Source: Numida meleagris (lineage: Eukaryota; Chordata; Aves; Galliformes; Numididae). Taken from it: a DNA stretch of 64,000 bases. Numbering within the stretch: position 1 is the stretch's first letter; each line of letters starts with the position of its first letter. Both the position numbers and the translations under genes were made by a program. Location: positions 16,868,631-16,932,630 of the forward strand of contig NC_034409.1 in the NCBI RefSeq assembly GCF_002078875.1. Direction: 5' to 3'. The notes under the pieces were generated by a model, which saw only the letters and a program-made list of their open reading frames with translations, searched no databases and was not told where the DNA came from. Positions 1-12,902 of the stretch are shown in pieces.

Positions 1-3000
1 ACTCTGAGTTCCCATGCAGTTAAATCCCTTGCCAGTGTTAGTAATTAGCAAATATTTTTAATTCTTTCTACTTCACATTCGTGTCAGTCTGTAAGATTAC
101 CTCTGTATTATTCACAAAAACCATGCACATCTACTGGAACCACACATATCTTTGCAGCTTTGTTTTTGGTAAGAAAAGGGCTTCTGTTGTTTAATGCCTC
201 TATCTTTTAAACATCACCTTTTAAAAACAATCTGAGAAATTGTTAGGCCATCTACCTATGTAACTCCCAAAGTAAACTAATTACTTTTAAGAAGTCACTA
301 TGTAAAGATTCATATATACTTAAACTAATCCACTACTTCTTCGTTTTGAGAATGTTACCCTTTTGAAAGAGCTTACTTCAGACTATAATATCTTACATCT
401 CCTATTCAGATGTTCTAAAGCACTTCAACTTTGCGAAACTTTGTTTCCTTACATTTCCAAGAGTGACTGAAGTTTTTTTGGTTTTGTGTTTATGCATTCC
501 ATTGCGCATGAAACAAATTTTCATTTGCTTTTTATTTAAAAATCATCCTCCCTACTTATGAGTTTCTTAGAGATTTTTCTCTAGCAGTGGCTCATGTTTT
601 TTTTACTAGGACTCTTACAAGCATTCACCTAACTTAACTTGTACTTGTGAGTCTCATTTTGAACAAAGATATGTAAAACATTTCCCATTTTATTTTTTTT
701 CCCTATAGCTACAAAAATTATTAGTGTGCATTGCTTCTGCTGAAATACATGGAAGTCCTGATTCAGATTTAAATTAAAATGCTTAAAGGAGAAAAAAAAT
801 TTGACTTTTCTTATTTTTTAGCATATGTAGCAAACTAGATGTAGAGCTGATGTCCAACATTTTAAAAAGAATCATAATGAGAATTTCTGTCCAAATATTT
901 TGTTATTTTTATTTCTGACTCAGTAAAACTGACAATACATCAGTAGATTAGAAAAGTAAAAAATAATGAGCACTAAAAGAGCTTTTTAAAGTCGCATTTT
1001 TCATGTCTAACTGCACTTTTCAAGTATTACTGCTTTCATAATATAATTTGTGAGAACCATTATAAATACTTCATTATTAAAAAGAAAAAGAGGCACTTCT
1101 TTTGTTTTCATACAAAATAAATAATAAAAAAAGATTTAAGATTTTCAAAACCTCATATTTTTTTTTAAAACCTAAGCTTATTTAAGTGACTTGTGCCAAA
1201 CTGTATTCTTTAATGTTCTTTCTTACTACAAAACCTAAATTGGTTGAACAATGAGCTAAAGATTTTCTGTAAATCATTAGTGATTTTCATCTATACAAAA
1301 AACTTCAAACTTCCTTTTTTCGCTCTGAACCCAAAAAAGGGAAGTATTTATAATTGCCTTTGGTTTACTTAGTCTGGTAATCAGTAACATGAATCAAGTA
1401 GAGGAAAAATGACAGAAATATAACCTACTGAAGGATCTAGATGGGAAGCAGAGGTCTTTTTGGCTGACTTGACCAGCTTTTGGTCTTTCCTAAGCCGAAA
1501 CTGTCTGTAGTGTATGGCTTAGCATGTAACACCCTTATTTTTCGTGCTAGGCAGACTAAACTCAGCCTTCATCTGGGATTGCCTGTACATCTCATCTGCC
1601 CTTGCAGCAGGCTACATTCAAGCCACTGCAGGAAATTCAGCAAGGCACTTTCATGAGGGAATTTAGGTTGCTTTATTGCATCCACATAATAGGCTGATGA
1701 CAAGATCTCAAGGCTGATTAAAGACCTCTTTGGAACAGTTGTTCACAGTCAAAACTGACCATAGGGATACATCTGCAGATAATTGATATGGACAGTTGGC
1801 TAACCTAGTCCTAAGCACTGCCTTTGGGTCGTGCACATAGTATGATAAAGAGTGAATGTGTGATAAATGCAATCTATTCTAAATCTGATAAAAGGATATT
1901 TGTCTCCATACATATTAGAGGGAAGACCATAAGAATGTCAAAGTCAAAATTAGAATAATTCAAAAACCAAACATTTTTAGAGATGGACAGATTACCTATA
2001 ATTATTAAACAAACAAACAAAAAAAAAAACACCAGAAAGAACAGTACAGAATTGTAAGCAACTCTTCCACACTCCAATAACTATTATCACATTTTAAAAA
2101 TTAAAATCTAAATATTTGGCAGTTCTCACCCATTTTCCACCTTTCTGATAACATCTTTCCTTGAGATGACTGCTAATTTTCACAAAGATAACATGATAAT
2201 GGACTTCATGGTCCATGTATCTGGGCATCAAAATTCAATGCAGTAATCAGCACAACTATAATCAGCAGTGCTTCTGAGACACCTTCTACAGGTCCTTACA
2301 GTTTAGCATGTCAGACTGCAAGGGGACTTTCTGAAAACATAAAACAACAACAGCTATTATTAAGAAACTGGGACTCTTCTGATGGATAAGTAGAACATCC
2401 TTTATTAGGAGAAAAAAAAAGCCTCCTAAATTTGCAGCTTTTTACCAATCTATTAGTTTTGAGGCTTCAAAAAACTCTTTATATCTACCATTTGGGGTTT
2501 CTGGTAATTTATTAAATGAAAAAGATGAAGTAGGAGGAAAAGTGGACATTGTGCCATGATTAACAGATTGTATGAGTTTTTTCCAGATCTTATCTACCAC
2601 TGACAATGTGTTGGTGTTTTTGATTGTCATATCAGTAAGAGTGATCTTAACAGAAATACAGGTATTATTCATTTTTAATTCAGCTTCTCTTAATCTTTTG
2701 CTTTTCTGTCCATCTATTTTTTTGCTGAACTTATTGCTTACCCCTAAAGTTCCTACTTAAGGCACAGGATCAATGGAAAGTACTTTTCGTTGGGGAAAAG
2801 GAAGAAAAAGAACTTTTGTAAAGGCATCTGTCTTTATTACTTTGGAATAGGCAGTTCTTGCATACAAACCTATAGCAATCAAGAAAATATGAGGCTTCAC
2901 TGGATATTGAATCAAAACGAGAAATAAAATGTGTGAAAAATTGAAATGGAAAGGCTTACAGAGAGAGCTTCCAGTGCTATAACATATTTAAATAAAATGT

Positions 3001-5190
3001 GCAATATATATATGTTTAAGGCATTTGAACAGAGTTAAATAAATATTTAAGAGTTGATTCTTGTCTTAGCACTAGCATTCCAGTTCAAAGTACTGCTGAA
3101 ATACAAAAAGGCTGCAAAAATTATATTTGTTACATGCAGAAGAGGTCTAGTACTGGGCCTCTTAAACAAACACTCTCCCACTCAACCCTTGGCATTAAAG
3201 AAAAGGAGCAAGGGTCAGTCAGTGTAGGATGTGGCTAAATCAATGTTATTAAATAATTTTGACACTGCAGCTGTCCAGAATTTGGCTAACAAAAAAAGTA
3301 ATTTACAATTTAATTTGTCTTTCTGGTTAAAAACATAGGCCCTACAGTTGTTAGAAAGGGATAAGCTAGAACTACTGCATTTAGCCTTGCTCTAATTTAT
3401 TATCAGTGTTAGACACAAAGCGATGAGTTAAAAAGACAAAATGGCTCAATCAGTGGGAAGAGTGTATTGCCTGCTCTTCCACAGTGAGGTGTCTGTTTGG
3501 AAATAAGAGCTAAAGTATAATTACCTAAGAAAATATTTTCTTCTTGAACAGAGGCAATGAAACAGTATATTAACCCAATTTATTCTAGACAGTACATTTC
3601 CTAAACATATTATGAACAATCACTGGATTCACCCTGGCAACTAGGTCTACAGGCCCACTCCCTCCTTTCTCTTCATGTGCAAAATTGATCTTTTCAAACT
3701 ATGGGTTTGGATTCAAAATAAGAATTAATTACTAAATTACAGAAAGTTCTGGTTTGCTCAAGGGTTTGGTGGGGGGGGAGGAGGCTATTTTTCAGGTTTG
3801 TCTGTTTTTTTTTCCACTTGACCGAATTTAAATACATTCTTTGTTGTCTTTTTCTTCGTTATCTCAGCTCGTTTTGGAAAAATAATCAAAAGAAATCCAT
3901 ACCAAGGGAGACTGCTTTATATTACCCAGGTGCATGCATAATCCTCACTGATGAGAAGAAGCTGAGGATCAAAGCGAGGTAACAGAAAGAGAGCAAGTCA
4001 GAAGAAGGACTTGCATCTTCTAATGACAAGGAAATGGTAAACGGAACTTCTTTCTGAAAGCTGGGATAGTTCTATACTTTTTCAAATGGAGATAATTGTA
4101 CACATTTGCAGGGGAGCTGGAGCCTTCAGAAGTCAAATGCTACATGAGAAAGCATATTTATGAAACTGAGCTCATAGATCTGTGTGTTTTGAGGATAACA
4201 ATACTGCTGTTGTTTTTTTCTATTACGAAAAATTAGCTAGAGGATGAAAATTTATTTTTCACAATGCTTTGGCTACCTCTTTACATTTCCTCATATATGG
4301 TAGGCAAAGGAAGATCTTACTTGAAAATAATGGAGTTAATAACCACCAGGACTGCCTCTGAGTTTTAATTTGCTCCTGCAAAAACATTAGAGCTGCCACT
4401 GCCTGCAGGCTTATTTAGTTGCATTTTCACCAGCGTACTAACACTTGAATCCCTGTAGTACTTCCTCCCCTTATTACTCTGGGTTTCTCTTCTACAGCTG
4501 GTTTCAGAACTGCTGGGTTATGCATAATGATATGAGGTTCTTCCTCTTGAAAAACTAGGTCGTTGAGATGTAAAGTGAGCCTGTTCTTTTGAAAACTGGG
4601 TATGATGCAAAAGTTCAGCACAGTTGTTTTACAGAATGTGGTTACAATACACAGCCTTAAAGTATGTGTTTTTGTTAGTTCTCACTTGCCTGTATTCTAG
4701 TCACACTCTCTTTTCTCTCACTCTCTTATCTGGTTGTAGCAAGCTGTGCATAACAGCAAAGCAGTTTGCTGGTAGAAACAGCAAGATCACTCAGTTGTAA
4801 TATTTGGCTCCTGGGAAAAGTAACAGTAAGGAGAGATCTTGGTCAGCCCATGTATGCTTTTTCTCTCTCTCTTTCCATCTCAAACTGTCACCATGATAGC
4901 AGAAGGACCCAGAGACAAAGGAAAAATCCCCATTCAAAGAAAATATTTTGTGTACTTTTCCTTGTTGTGATTCACACTGTCATACCATCACATGCTCCAA
5001 GACATCAGTTGGCCTGTGTTCTACTTGTCTGTTAGTAGTGAGGCAGTTTAGACAGAAACACTGCCCCTGCAGATTTCGGTATGGCTCAATGCTGGAAAGC
5101 CTTGGACAGCACGAGTAGAATCAGAAACATTTATTTTACTTCTTTAAAGGTAACTTGAGCTTGTAAGCTATGGATTCAGAAGAAATAGTA
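1..5190. other. Unique AT-rich non-coding sequence
   Basis: No gene, transposon or RNA gene is recognisable over these 5.2 kb. Open frames are at most about 90 codons, lie on both strands, and show no domain, signal peptide or repeat structure. Short homopolymer runs occur, such as G8 near 3771-3778 and T9 near 3807-3815. A slightly GC-richer patch at about 1540-1650 has no recognisable identity. Conserved enhancers could be present but cannot be called from one sequence. Confidence 0.6.
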
Positions 5191-5788
5191 TGTTATGAGT
5201 GATGAATGAAGAATGCTTAGCAAACTAATAAACAAAACATCCTGAATCATGAGAACAGCTTTTCTATATTGTGAGAACAGCTTTTTGCATAACTTGAGCA
5301 GATATAAGCTGAAGGACGGAGGCTTGCGTAAATGCAAGCTCAAGAACAGAATGCGGAGGAGGTCACAGAAGATAAGAAAATAGAATAGACTTATGAATGA
5401 AGATAATAAAGTAGAATAGACGTCCTGTTGTTGAAGATAAGATGGCAAAACAGGTGCCTCAGCTGAGCGTAACATCAGTGGGAACTGGTTTGGGCTCCCC
5501 TCCCTTAAAGAGTTGGAAATTTACAGTGAGGATGCATCCCACAACCACCAGAGATGTTAATCATTTCTTGGAATTTCTGCCCATTGCCCATGTCCTTGGA
5601 ACGTAATGAATATGTATATGCTATACCTTAAATATGTAGTCGCTGCTTCTCTTGGTGTGCATGTTGGTGGAGCAATCCCCCATGTGCCCAGCGCTGCAGT
5701 AAAGGGAATACCTGGTTGACAAAACACTTTGGCATGTCAAGTTATTTTTTGTTGGTTTTCTTGGCTCCAATCCAAAAGACATACTATT
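5191..5788 (+). mobile_element. ERVK/beta-like solo LTR, degraded
   Basis: The block starts TGTTATGAGTGATG. Near its right end it carries the layout typical of avian ERVK-type LTRs: a GC-rich stretch, then GCGCTGCAGTAAAGGGAATACC, in which AGTAAA (5698-5703) stands where this LTR class has AATAAA, then a T-rich U5. ATAGTA occurs just left of the start (5185-5190) and again at 5789-5794, which would fit the 6-bp target duplication of ERVK-type elements. The right terminus does not end in a clean CA, so that boundary is tentative. An internal duplication of about 23 bp (GAGAACAGCTTTT at about 5250 and 5273) lies in U3. No internal retroviral sequence flanks it. Class assignment is by resemblance from memory, not alignment. 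Confidence 0.65.
5698..5703 (+). promoter_or_regulatory. Degenerate LTR polyadenylation signal AGTAAA
   Basis: AGTAAA sits just after GCGCTGC and before GGGAATACC, where ERVK-type LTRs normally carry AATAAA. One substitution from consensus suggests a decayed or weakened signal. Confidence 0.45.
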
Positions 5789-5794
5789 ATAGTA

Positions 5795-8700
5795 AGATTC
5801 ACACTGATGTGTATGTATAGTGGTTCTGCCTCTTGTACCTTTTAAAACAGATGATCGTTTGATAAATAGCAAGACTTTCTAATGACAGAATTATCTCAGA
5901 TCTAAATTGTCATTTGAATGTTTCATGGGTCAGAATTTCACCTACTGACATAAATCTTATCACATAACTCACTCGGTGTGTGTTAAAGGGGATTTTCTTG
6001 CAAAGCTTATTATATCATGTAACTACAGTGACCATTCAACTATCTAATCAGATACAGCAAATCCTACTTTTCACATTCTTCACCTTTCAAGAAGAAAACT
6101 ACTAATATTTAATAATATGACAACCTTAGATGACATCTAATTACGTGGTCAATTATTTCTCCCAGTGGCTGGTTCAAAGTGGCAAGTGGAAGTAGAACTC
6201 CAAAGAACCACATAATCATCTGTTCTGAAATTATCTAACAAAAAAAGAAAACTTTGCTGCTTACTTCATAAATCTGTGACTCATTCATTGCCTGCAAAAT
6301 GAAAGACAATGTATTCAAGAAACAGAAAAAAATTGTTAGTTGCTATAGGACATCCACAGAAAAATATTTTCATTTGGTTAAGCATACAGTAGATTTTAGT
6401 GGCTACATGTCTAGCTCTTGCTCATGAGTTTGTTTCTTCTATTACCGTAATCAAAGCTGTTGTCTCTACTCTGTGGATGAATGCTCAGCTGAAAAATGTT
6501 TTATGTTTCCTTAATAGCTAGCTACAGCTTTTTCTTTTGTTTTATTTATATAATTTGTTTAGCTATTTTTTTCCTTCAGATCCCTAACAAGTAATTAAGT
6601 TGCCTGTTTCCCCATTGATAACAGATGCCTACACAACCAATACTCTCCTGTGATCTTATCATCAGTGCCTTCTGCTATATCTAGGGATTGTTTTATCTTA
6701 AGTATATGACTGTTCTAGCAGTCCCTCAGAAAAGGTTTTATGAAAATGCATGTCAGTGTTCCATAACCTCTTGTCTTTGGCTATCTTGAATCTAATAAAT
6801 TGAAATGAGAGAAAAGGATTGAAAAAGGTTAACTCAGGCTGTGTTTACAGCTCAGTATGTAGTCATGTACACTCACAGTGCTTTTGTCTCATCTACGCCC
6901 ACTCTGCAAGAAATTAGGAATAATATCAGTCCACTAATTGTGGGGCTAGTCTGTTATCATCTCAAATTCTACTGCAAGTTGGATCAAATACAACGGTGCT
7001 ATAGTTGATTCCTGTTACTCTGAAGAAACAGTCTGCAGTTCAAGAATCAACAGAAAGGCTGTGCTGTTCTTGCACTGTGGGCAATAAAACTGTTGTACAA
7101 GACAAACAGAAAGATTTAATATTATTTACAAAGTTTTAGTGAAACTGTATGCATTTTAGCTTATTTTCAAGTGTAAATATATCTTTATTCAGCTGAAATA
7201 GAATGAGAGAACTGATTAGACACTCCTGATTAAAATGTCATCTAAATGTGCAGTAAGATTGGTGTCTAAGTGTTTGAGCTTCAGTGATTTTTTACTTTTG
7301 CTAGAAAGTCTGGCTTTGCTGAAACAATACAAGTTGCTTAAGTGCTCTGCAAAAGAATGGTAAATATTGTGTTGTTTGATATGGGAGATCTTAATTTACC
7401 ATTCTTGTCAGTATAAATTGATGTGTGGAAAATTAGCTCCAAATCAGCACCTAAATGTCATGACTTTGAGTCTGTCTGAAGCCATAAGGATATATATATA
7501 TATATGCGTTTACCAAGTAAAAATCTCTTGATGACATCTATAATTTGAGATTTCATTTTCACAGAAATACTTTTTAAATCCTGTTTTTATTCCAATGTGT
7601 GATTAAACAAATGTCAAAGTTTTGAATGTTACTACAAAATAGAACTCGCAGCTTCTGCAAATCTCTGATCTGGCATACTCTGTTAGCAGTATTTGCAGAT
7701 AGATGTCTTGGCAGATAATAATCATATAATTGCTGTAGAACCACCGTCTTCCATCTGCAGAATTTTCCTAACTGATTCACTCAATAGTAAGCCCCATATA
7801 TTTCGACTGTTGTCATATAACATTCACTTGCAAAGGACAACCAGTAATCCAGGGTTTATAAGCCAAGTTTTGTTCTTAAGATAAAACTGTATGTGTGCCT
7901 ACTATAGAGCTTGTTATTTAACTACAAAAACCATTTTTATCCTCTCTGATTAATCATGTTAATGAAAGTGTAAATGCAGTTCAATTCTGCATTTAGAAAC
8001 ATTGCGATCTGATGTTCTGTTTGCTTTTACATACATACCTCAGCACATTGGAACATGCTGGATCTAGCTGGATTCAGTTGAATAAATGTGCGGAAGCTTA
8101 TGTTGTAAAGGTATTATAGGTGTAATCCATTCAACAGTGGTATTTCATTTATTGTTTTTAATCTGATAAAGTAGATCTTATAAATAAGATAAACACTACA
8201 GATAGATACTAAATAAATAAGATAAATAGGATTAACGCTAAGGGTAAGTGCATGCTAAGCACTTTCCCAGTAACTAGACCTCTGCATGCTCGGGGCTCAT
8301 AGGCTCCTGGAGTTGATGAGGAGCTGTGCAAGGAACCAGAAGTCACACTTCTGAAGAGCAGGAAATAAACATAGGTCTGGAAGTCCTTGGAGGGGACTGT
8401 AAATCCTGTTACCTGAGTGCAACACTGGAGAAAGTCATTCTGTAAGGTTACACGAGAGGTAGATCTGTGGTGATTTATGAACCTGCTTTATTTCTATATT
8501 GATCTCCCTGGACTTCCTGTTATTTTACAAAATTAAATGTATTATTTTATGCTCCAATGAAAGTTAGCTTAAAGACTCTAGCTGAAATCCTGTCCTAACA
8601 CAAGTATGCCTGTCTTTTGCTTGAATACATCACTCATACAAGAAATATGCTGTTGTGCAGCATCATAAAAAAGTATTTCAGTTTTGCAGATGAGACTGTC

Positions 8701-10181
8701 CTTCATTGTGCATTACTAGTGTCACACCTAGAGAAACACAAAAAGGAATATAGAATTGTTATCCTTCCTTGCAGTCACTTAATATATCCACTCAATGGAC
8801 AGCTTCTAAAGTGCTACATATTGTGTGCCATAATTTACATCACCATTACAGTTTCAAAGATGTTAGGCATTGTTTCTGTTCAATTGCTTAAACAATTCTT
8901 AGGTGACTAATTAAGCTTTTTGCAAATGTGAAAAAGTATTTTCCTGGAATGCAGTCACTTATGGCTCCAGGCTGAAAATCCTACAAATCTTCCTTCTCAT
9001 TAGATATTAACAAAAGTTTTTAACATTATATGGAAAAATAATACCATGAAATTCTGGAAAGAACATCACATTGTTTTTCAATATTTGCCTACAGACCCCA
9101 ATTAGAGGTCTTTAGAGGTTTTTCAAGTGACTGCTCTGTCTGACTTGCAATTCTGATGTCCAGTAGCTAAAGAATTAAAATTAACACCAAGAAATGAGTG
9201 AAGTATAACATTGTGACTGTACATAAGTTTTATGTTGTATAAGAGCAGGGAATGAACAAACTCAGGGGATATAGGACTTGGGAATGAAAGATTCAAAAAC
9301 TGATTCAAGGGCTCTTTTCAACTGGACAAAGCCAAACAGGATAAAATAATCCATGGCTGGGGTTGAATGTTGACTGTAGGACTGGGCTATAAATCTTGTC
9401 TCATAAATTGTCATTAATTATCCATTCTCAGTGCCACACTTCAAATTTTAATACTGAATTATTATGACTAGACACTAAATTATAACACAGTGAACTGAGT
9501 TATCTATCTCTAAAGAGACAGCTTCAAAGTAAGAGGAAAACTGGTAGTATTTTGTCAGAAAATGGAAGAATCCAGCATACTTGCCCTTAAGGAAATCAAA
9601 TTTGTCATTCTTATTCCATAACATAATATGAATAGATATATTCATATTGTCCTCCAATTTTTTTTTTCCCAAAACCTTCTTATTTTTTGAGTGGTTAAAA
9701 ATGTATATGACCTTTACAGTCCTAAGTATGCAAGTAACTCTGTGTTGTGAATCTTTCTTCTCTAATACACCTAATTTCCATTAGTTTATGCCATTTGAGG
9801 AATCAACTGAGCCTTGAAATTTTTCACTTGAGGCTGACAAATAACAGACTGTATTAATAAATGACAAGATTTCAGAATTGTTTCTCTGTTTAAACTTTTA
9901 AAGACCAAAAACCTGTGACATTTTAGCAAGGAGGTTTTGATTTTTAGATTACTGCTGGATATTGAAACAACTTAAAAATATGTACATACTATATTTACTA
10001 AACTTTACTTCTGAAATTGATTTTTGCATGTGGTCACAATAGAGAAGAAAATGTGAATTTGGAATTGTTGTGCAGAATTAAATTGACTATGTTGTTCTTT
10101 AGCTTCCTACCTATATATCATGTTCTGCAAAAAATTTGGACTCACATTAATTCATGCCCTTTTTCAATTGAAGTACCTCCT
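5795..10181. other. Unique AT-rich non-coding sequence with small simple repeats
   Basis: No gene recognised. It contains a (TA)n tract at 7491-7505 and an AT-rich stretch at 8171-8230 in which AAATAAGATAAA occurs twice. A GC-richer patch at about 8235-8475 includes an AATAAA-containing stretch (about 8361-8368); it could be a decayed LTR, but no termini or duplication are visible, so it is left unassigned. A 97-codon frame at 8617-8910 has no family feature and is not called. Confidence 0.55.
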
Positions 10182-10311
10182 TTCCAATGTCAAGCTTGAC
10201 CAGGCTCTGAGCAATATGATCTAGCTGTAGGTGGACCTGTTTATTGTAAGGGAGTTGGACTAGATGACATTTAATGGTCCCTTCCAACTTAAACAATTCT
10301 ATGATTCTGTG
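10182..10311 (+). mobile_element. CR1 LINE 3'-end fragment
   Basis: This is a 5'-truncated CR1 copy. It shows the end of the conserved C-terminal coding segment (ACCAGGCTCTGAGCAATATG), then TTGGACTAGATGAC, then TCCCTTCCAACTT, and ends in two octamers (ATTCTATG 10296-10303, ATTCTGTG 10304-10311). The octamers fix strand and 3' boundary. The copy is far too short to encode anything. Confidence 0.93.
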
Positions 10312-11927
10312 ATAATTCCCACTCACAGATTAGCACAGGGCCAAAGAAGAACTAAACCCCATAATGCAGTTATCCAGTGTGAACTGCACACTCTTAAATT
10401 ACTGTGAAGGCAAGTTCACTCAACACTTCTATTACTACGAACTTGTAACACCCTATCAATATTTCTTGTGTGTGGCACTGGAGATAGGCCTATGACCATA
10501 CATTTCTTCTAATAGAGTTAATAATGTTCTTTAGTTCAGATGATGTTTATGTAAGCCATGGTGCATGTTAGAACTAAAGATGTAGAAGCCACAAAAGGCT
10601 TTGACTCGTGTGACCAAAACATCTATAATCATTGAAAAGACCGTTTCAATCAGCAAAACATAAATTACACTACTGCTAAATACTGGTAATGCACTCAGTA
10701 GAGACAGATTGAGGCAACTGGAGCCAGAAAAGTGAAAAACTTCAAGTTTTAACTCATGCTAATTCAGCACAGACATTTACATACATTCCTCATCTTCTTG
10801 TATGAGTGCTTATACTGCTAAGCTGCTGCACAACAACAGCTATTTATTTCATAATCCATCCTGTTTTCTTTCCTTACACATGCTTTAAAAATAATTCAAA
10901 AAAATGCATATCTTCCTTTTCTCTGCCTCTCCTAATTGTGCTTACTTAGTTCAGCAGTAAAATTGAACTAGTGCCACTTGCAATACATGTGCTTTTGGTC
11001 CTCTCGTTAGAGGAGTTCACATGCTTGACCAGTCAAGGGGAGGCAACTCAAGCACATTAGGGCTAGACACTTATTGCAGAACTGAAGCTGTTCCACTTGC
11101 AGTAGAATGCTTCATCCAGCTGTTAACTTATTGCAGCCCTGTGCTGGAGCAGTGAGGCTGACAAGAAATGGAATCAGCAGGCAGTGGCAAGAACAGTATT
11201 TTTGAAAGACAGCGGTGGTTGCTGAGTTGGAAGAGAGAAGAAATTAGTCATTATTCTTACCACCTGTTCCTGTGCTAAATATTGGTATTAATTATCTAGT
11301 TCAGAAATGCCAGGCAGCTGAGCACAGGAGGTTCAGTCTAAGTGGCTTGAAGTGTTTCATGATGCTGTTCCTCAGGGATAGAGGAGACTTTATTGTGACT
11401 ACTCGAAAGGGGTATTTAGTGTCAGGAATATCTCAATCGCTTCACTTTATTAAGAAAGAACTGAAGGTACTTTATTTTTTTTTCTTAATTTAACTGATTT
11501 GTCAGATTCAAGATACTTAAACAGACTTCTTTTTTATGAAATTCTTTACTATAAAAAATATGTATTTAAAAAAACTTCTAATATTGAACATGAGAGAAAT
11601 TCGGAAAATAACACCTACCTTTCCCCCTCATAATTGCAAAGATTTTTAGTTAGTCTCACCTCAAATAGTACTTAAATATTTTTATTCTTTGTAATTAGTT
11701 CTAAGCTTTTTTTTTCCTACCAGTAATCATACAGCAGAATTGCCTCTGACTGTTACTCCTCCAGTTTTGCACTTATTTTAGACAAAGGGTGAAAAAGCAA
11801 AGCAGTCAGAATTGCAGAGAACGTTTATTTTCTCTGCAGTTCTGAATCAAATCCATTTCAACAAGTTTAAATACAGTGGTGATAACACTGACAGAAATGC
11901 ATAAACCAGACTTTTTGGATGAAATGT
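10312..11927. other. Unique non-coding sequence
   Basis: Nothing recognisable as a gene or transposon. It is AT-rich with mixed-composition patches around 10990-11240. Flanking elements are the CR1 3' end on the left and the solo LTR on the right, whose left target duplication AATGT is the last 5 bp of this block. Confidence 0.55.
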
Positions 11928-12436
11928 TGTCATGGTTTTATGATTTTTGGTGGTTGGTATTCCACATCATAACATCATGTAGTGTATGTACCTGGTTCTC
12001 AGAAGAGAAGAACTACTACATTCCCCAGTGGACTTTGCTGCTCTGCTACTGTTTTCCAGTCAGAGGGAAAGATAAAACTGTATGCAGATCATGGGATGTT
12101 CCTTCTCGTCCCGACTCTTGTCCCGGCAGCATCTCGTGCTCCAGCCATCTCACCATCAGTACTAGAGTAAGGCCTATCTTAATTTTGGACACTCTCTCAT
12201 TGTATTGGATTTATCAGCTTAAATTGTAATTATATTGTATAATAGTGTGTTATTTTGCATTCCAGTATCTTATTTAGTAAATTAGTTTGTTTCTCCTCAG
12301 ATTGTTGCCACTGTTCTGTTCTTAGGTCCATCTCCCTACCCTTTTTCCCTTTTTCCTTTCCTGGAGCGTGGGTCTGTGGGTCCCTCTGCCCCACTAGTCA
12401 CGGAACCAGGCTGAACCTGCCCATAAACCGTTGACA
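11928..12436 (+). mobile_element. Solo LTR of a 5-bp-duplicating ERV family, copy A
   Basis: The LTR runs from TGTCATGGTTTTATG to CCGTTGACA, 509 bp, flanked by perfect 5-bp direct repeats AATGT (11923-11927 and 12437-12441). A homologous, opposite-strand copy lies at 30779-31309, and aligning the two by eye supports both termini. It has a T-rich tail, a C/T-rich U5 (about 12325-12365) and a degraded polyadenylation region near AGTAAATTAG. No internal retroviral sequence is present on either side, so this is a solo LTR left by LTR-LTR recombination. A 5-bp duplication fits ERVL/ERV1-type elements. Compared with copy B it lacks about 22 bp around the TATA box, and several CpG sites have become TG or CA. 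The 117-codon frame across it is incidental. Confidence 0.9.
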
Positions 12437-12868
12437 AATGTAAACAAAATTTTGGGTAACGGTATACCATACCATATACTTTCCAGCTCTTATCTCTAAT
12501 TGACAAAATCCAGGTCTAGAGTTTTGATTTCCATTTAAGTTGTCATAATTTTGCATAATCTATAACAACCTCATTAAGTTAAACTGATGTTGAGAGTCCA
12601 CTACTAACTTTAGAGACTGGTGGACTCTATCTCCCTTGTTCAAAGTGTGCAACTAAGTAATTTGGTTGGGAATACTTGTGGATCCTGTAATAGTTTCAAA
12701 AGGAGCATGGGGGAGTTGCTTCTTTTTGCCATCGCTCTTTTGTTAGCTTCAAGTGTGCTGCTAACAAGCACCCCAGACTGAGGAACAAATTCAAAGCACC
12801 TAGATGTTAGTGAGCAATGAGGGGAGAAAGGGAGAAATCAACCATGATCCAAAGTTTTTATATTCTTT

Positions 12869-12902
12869 GCTGTAAATTTGGTTTTGCTGCAAATTTGGTT
12901 TT
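12869..12902. repeat. 17-bp tandem duplication, two copies
   Basis: The unit GCTGTAAATTTGGTTTT is followed directly by the same 17 bp with one T-to-C change. This is a simple local duplication in unique sequence. Confidence 0.9.

Noticed and set aside
11876..12229. 117-codon plus-strand open frame
   Set aside because: It runs from flanking DNA into the solo LTR at 11928. The homologous LTR copy B does not preserve it.
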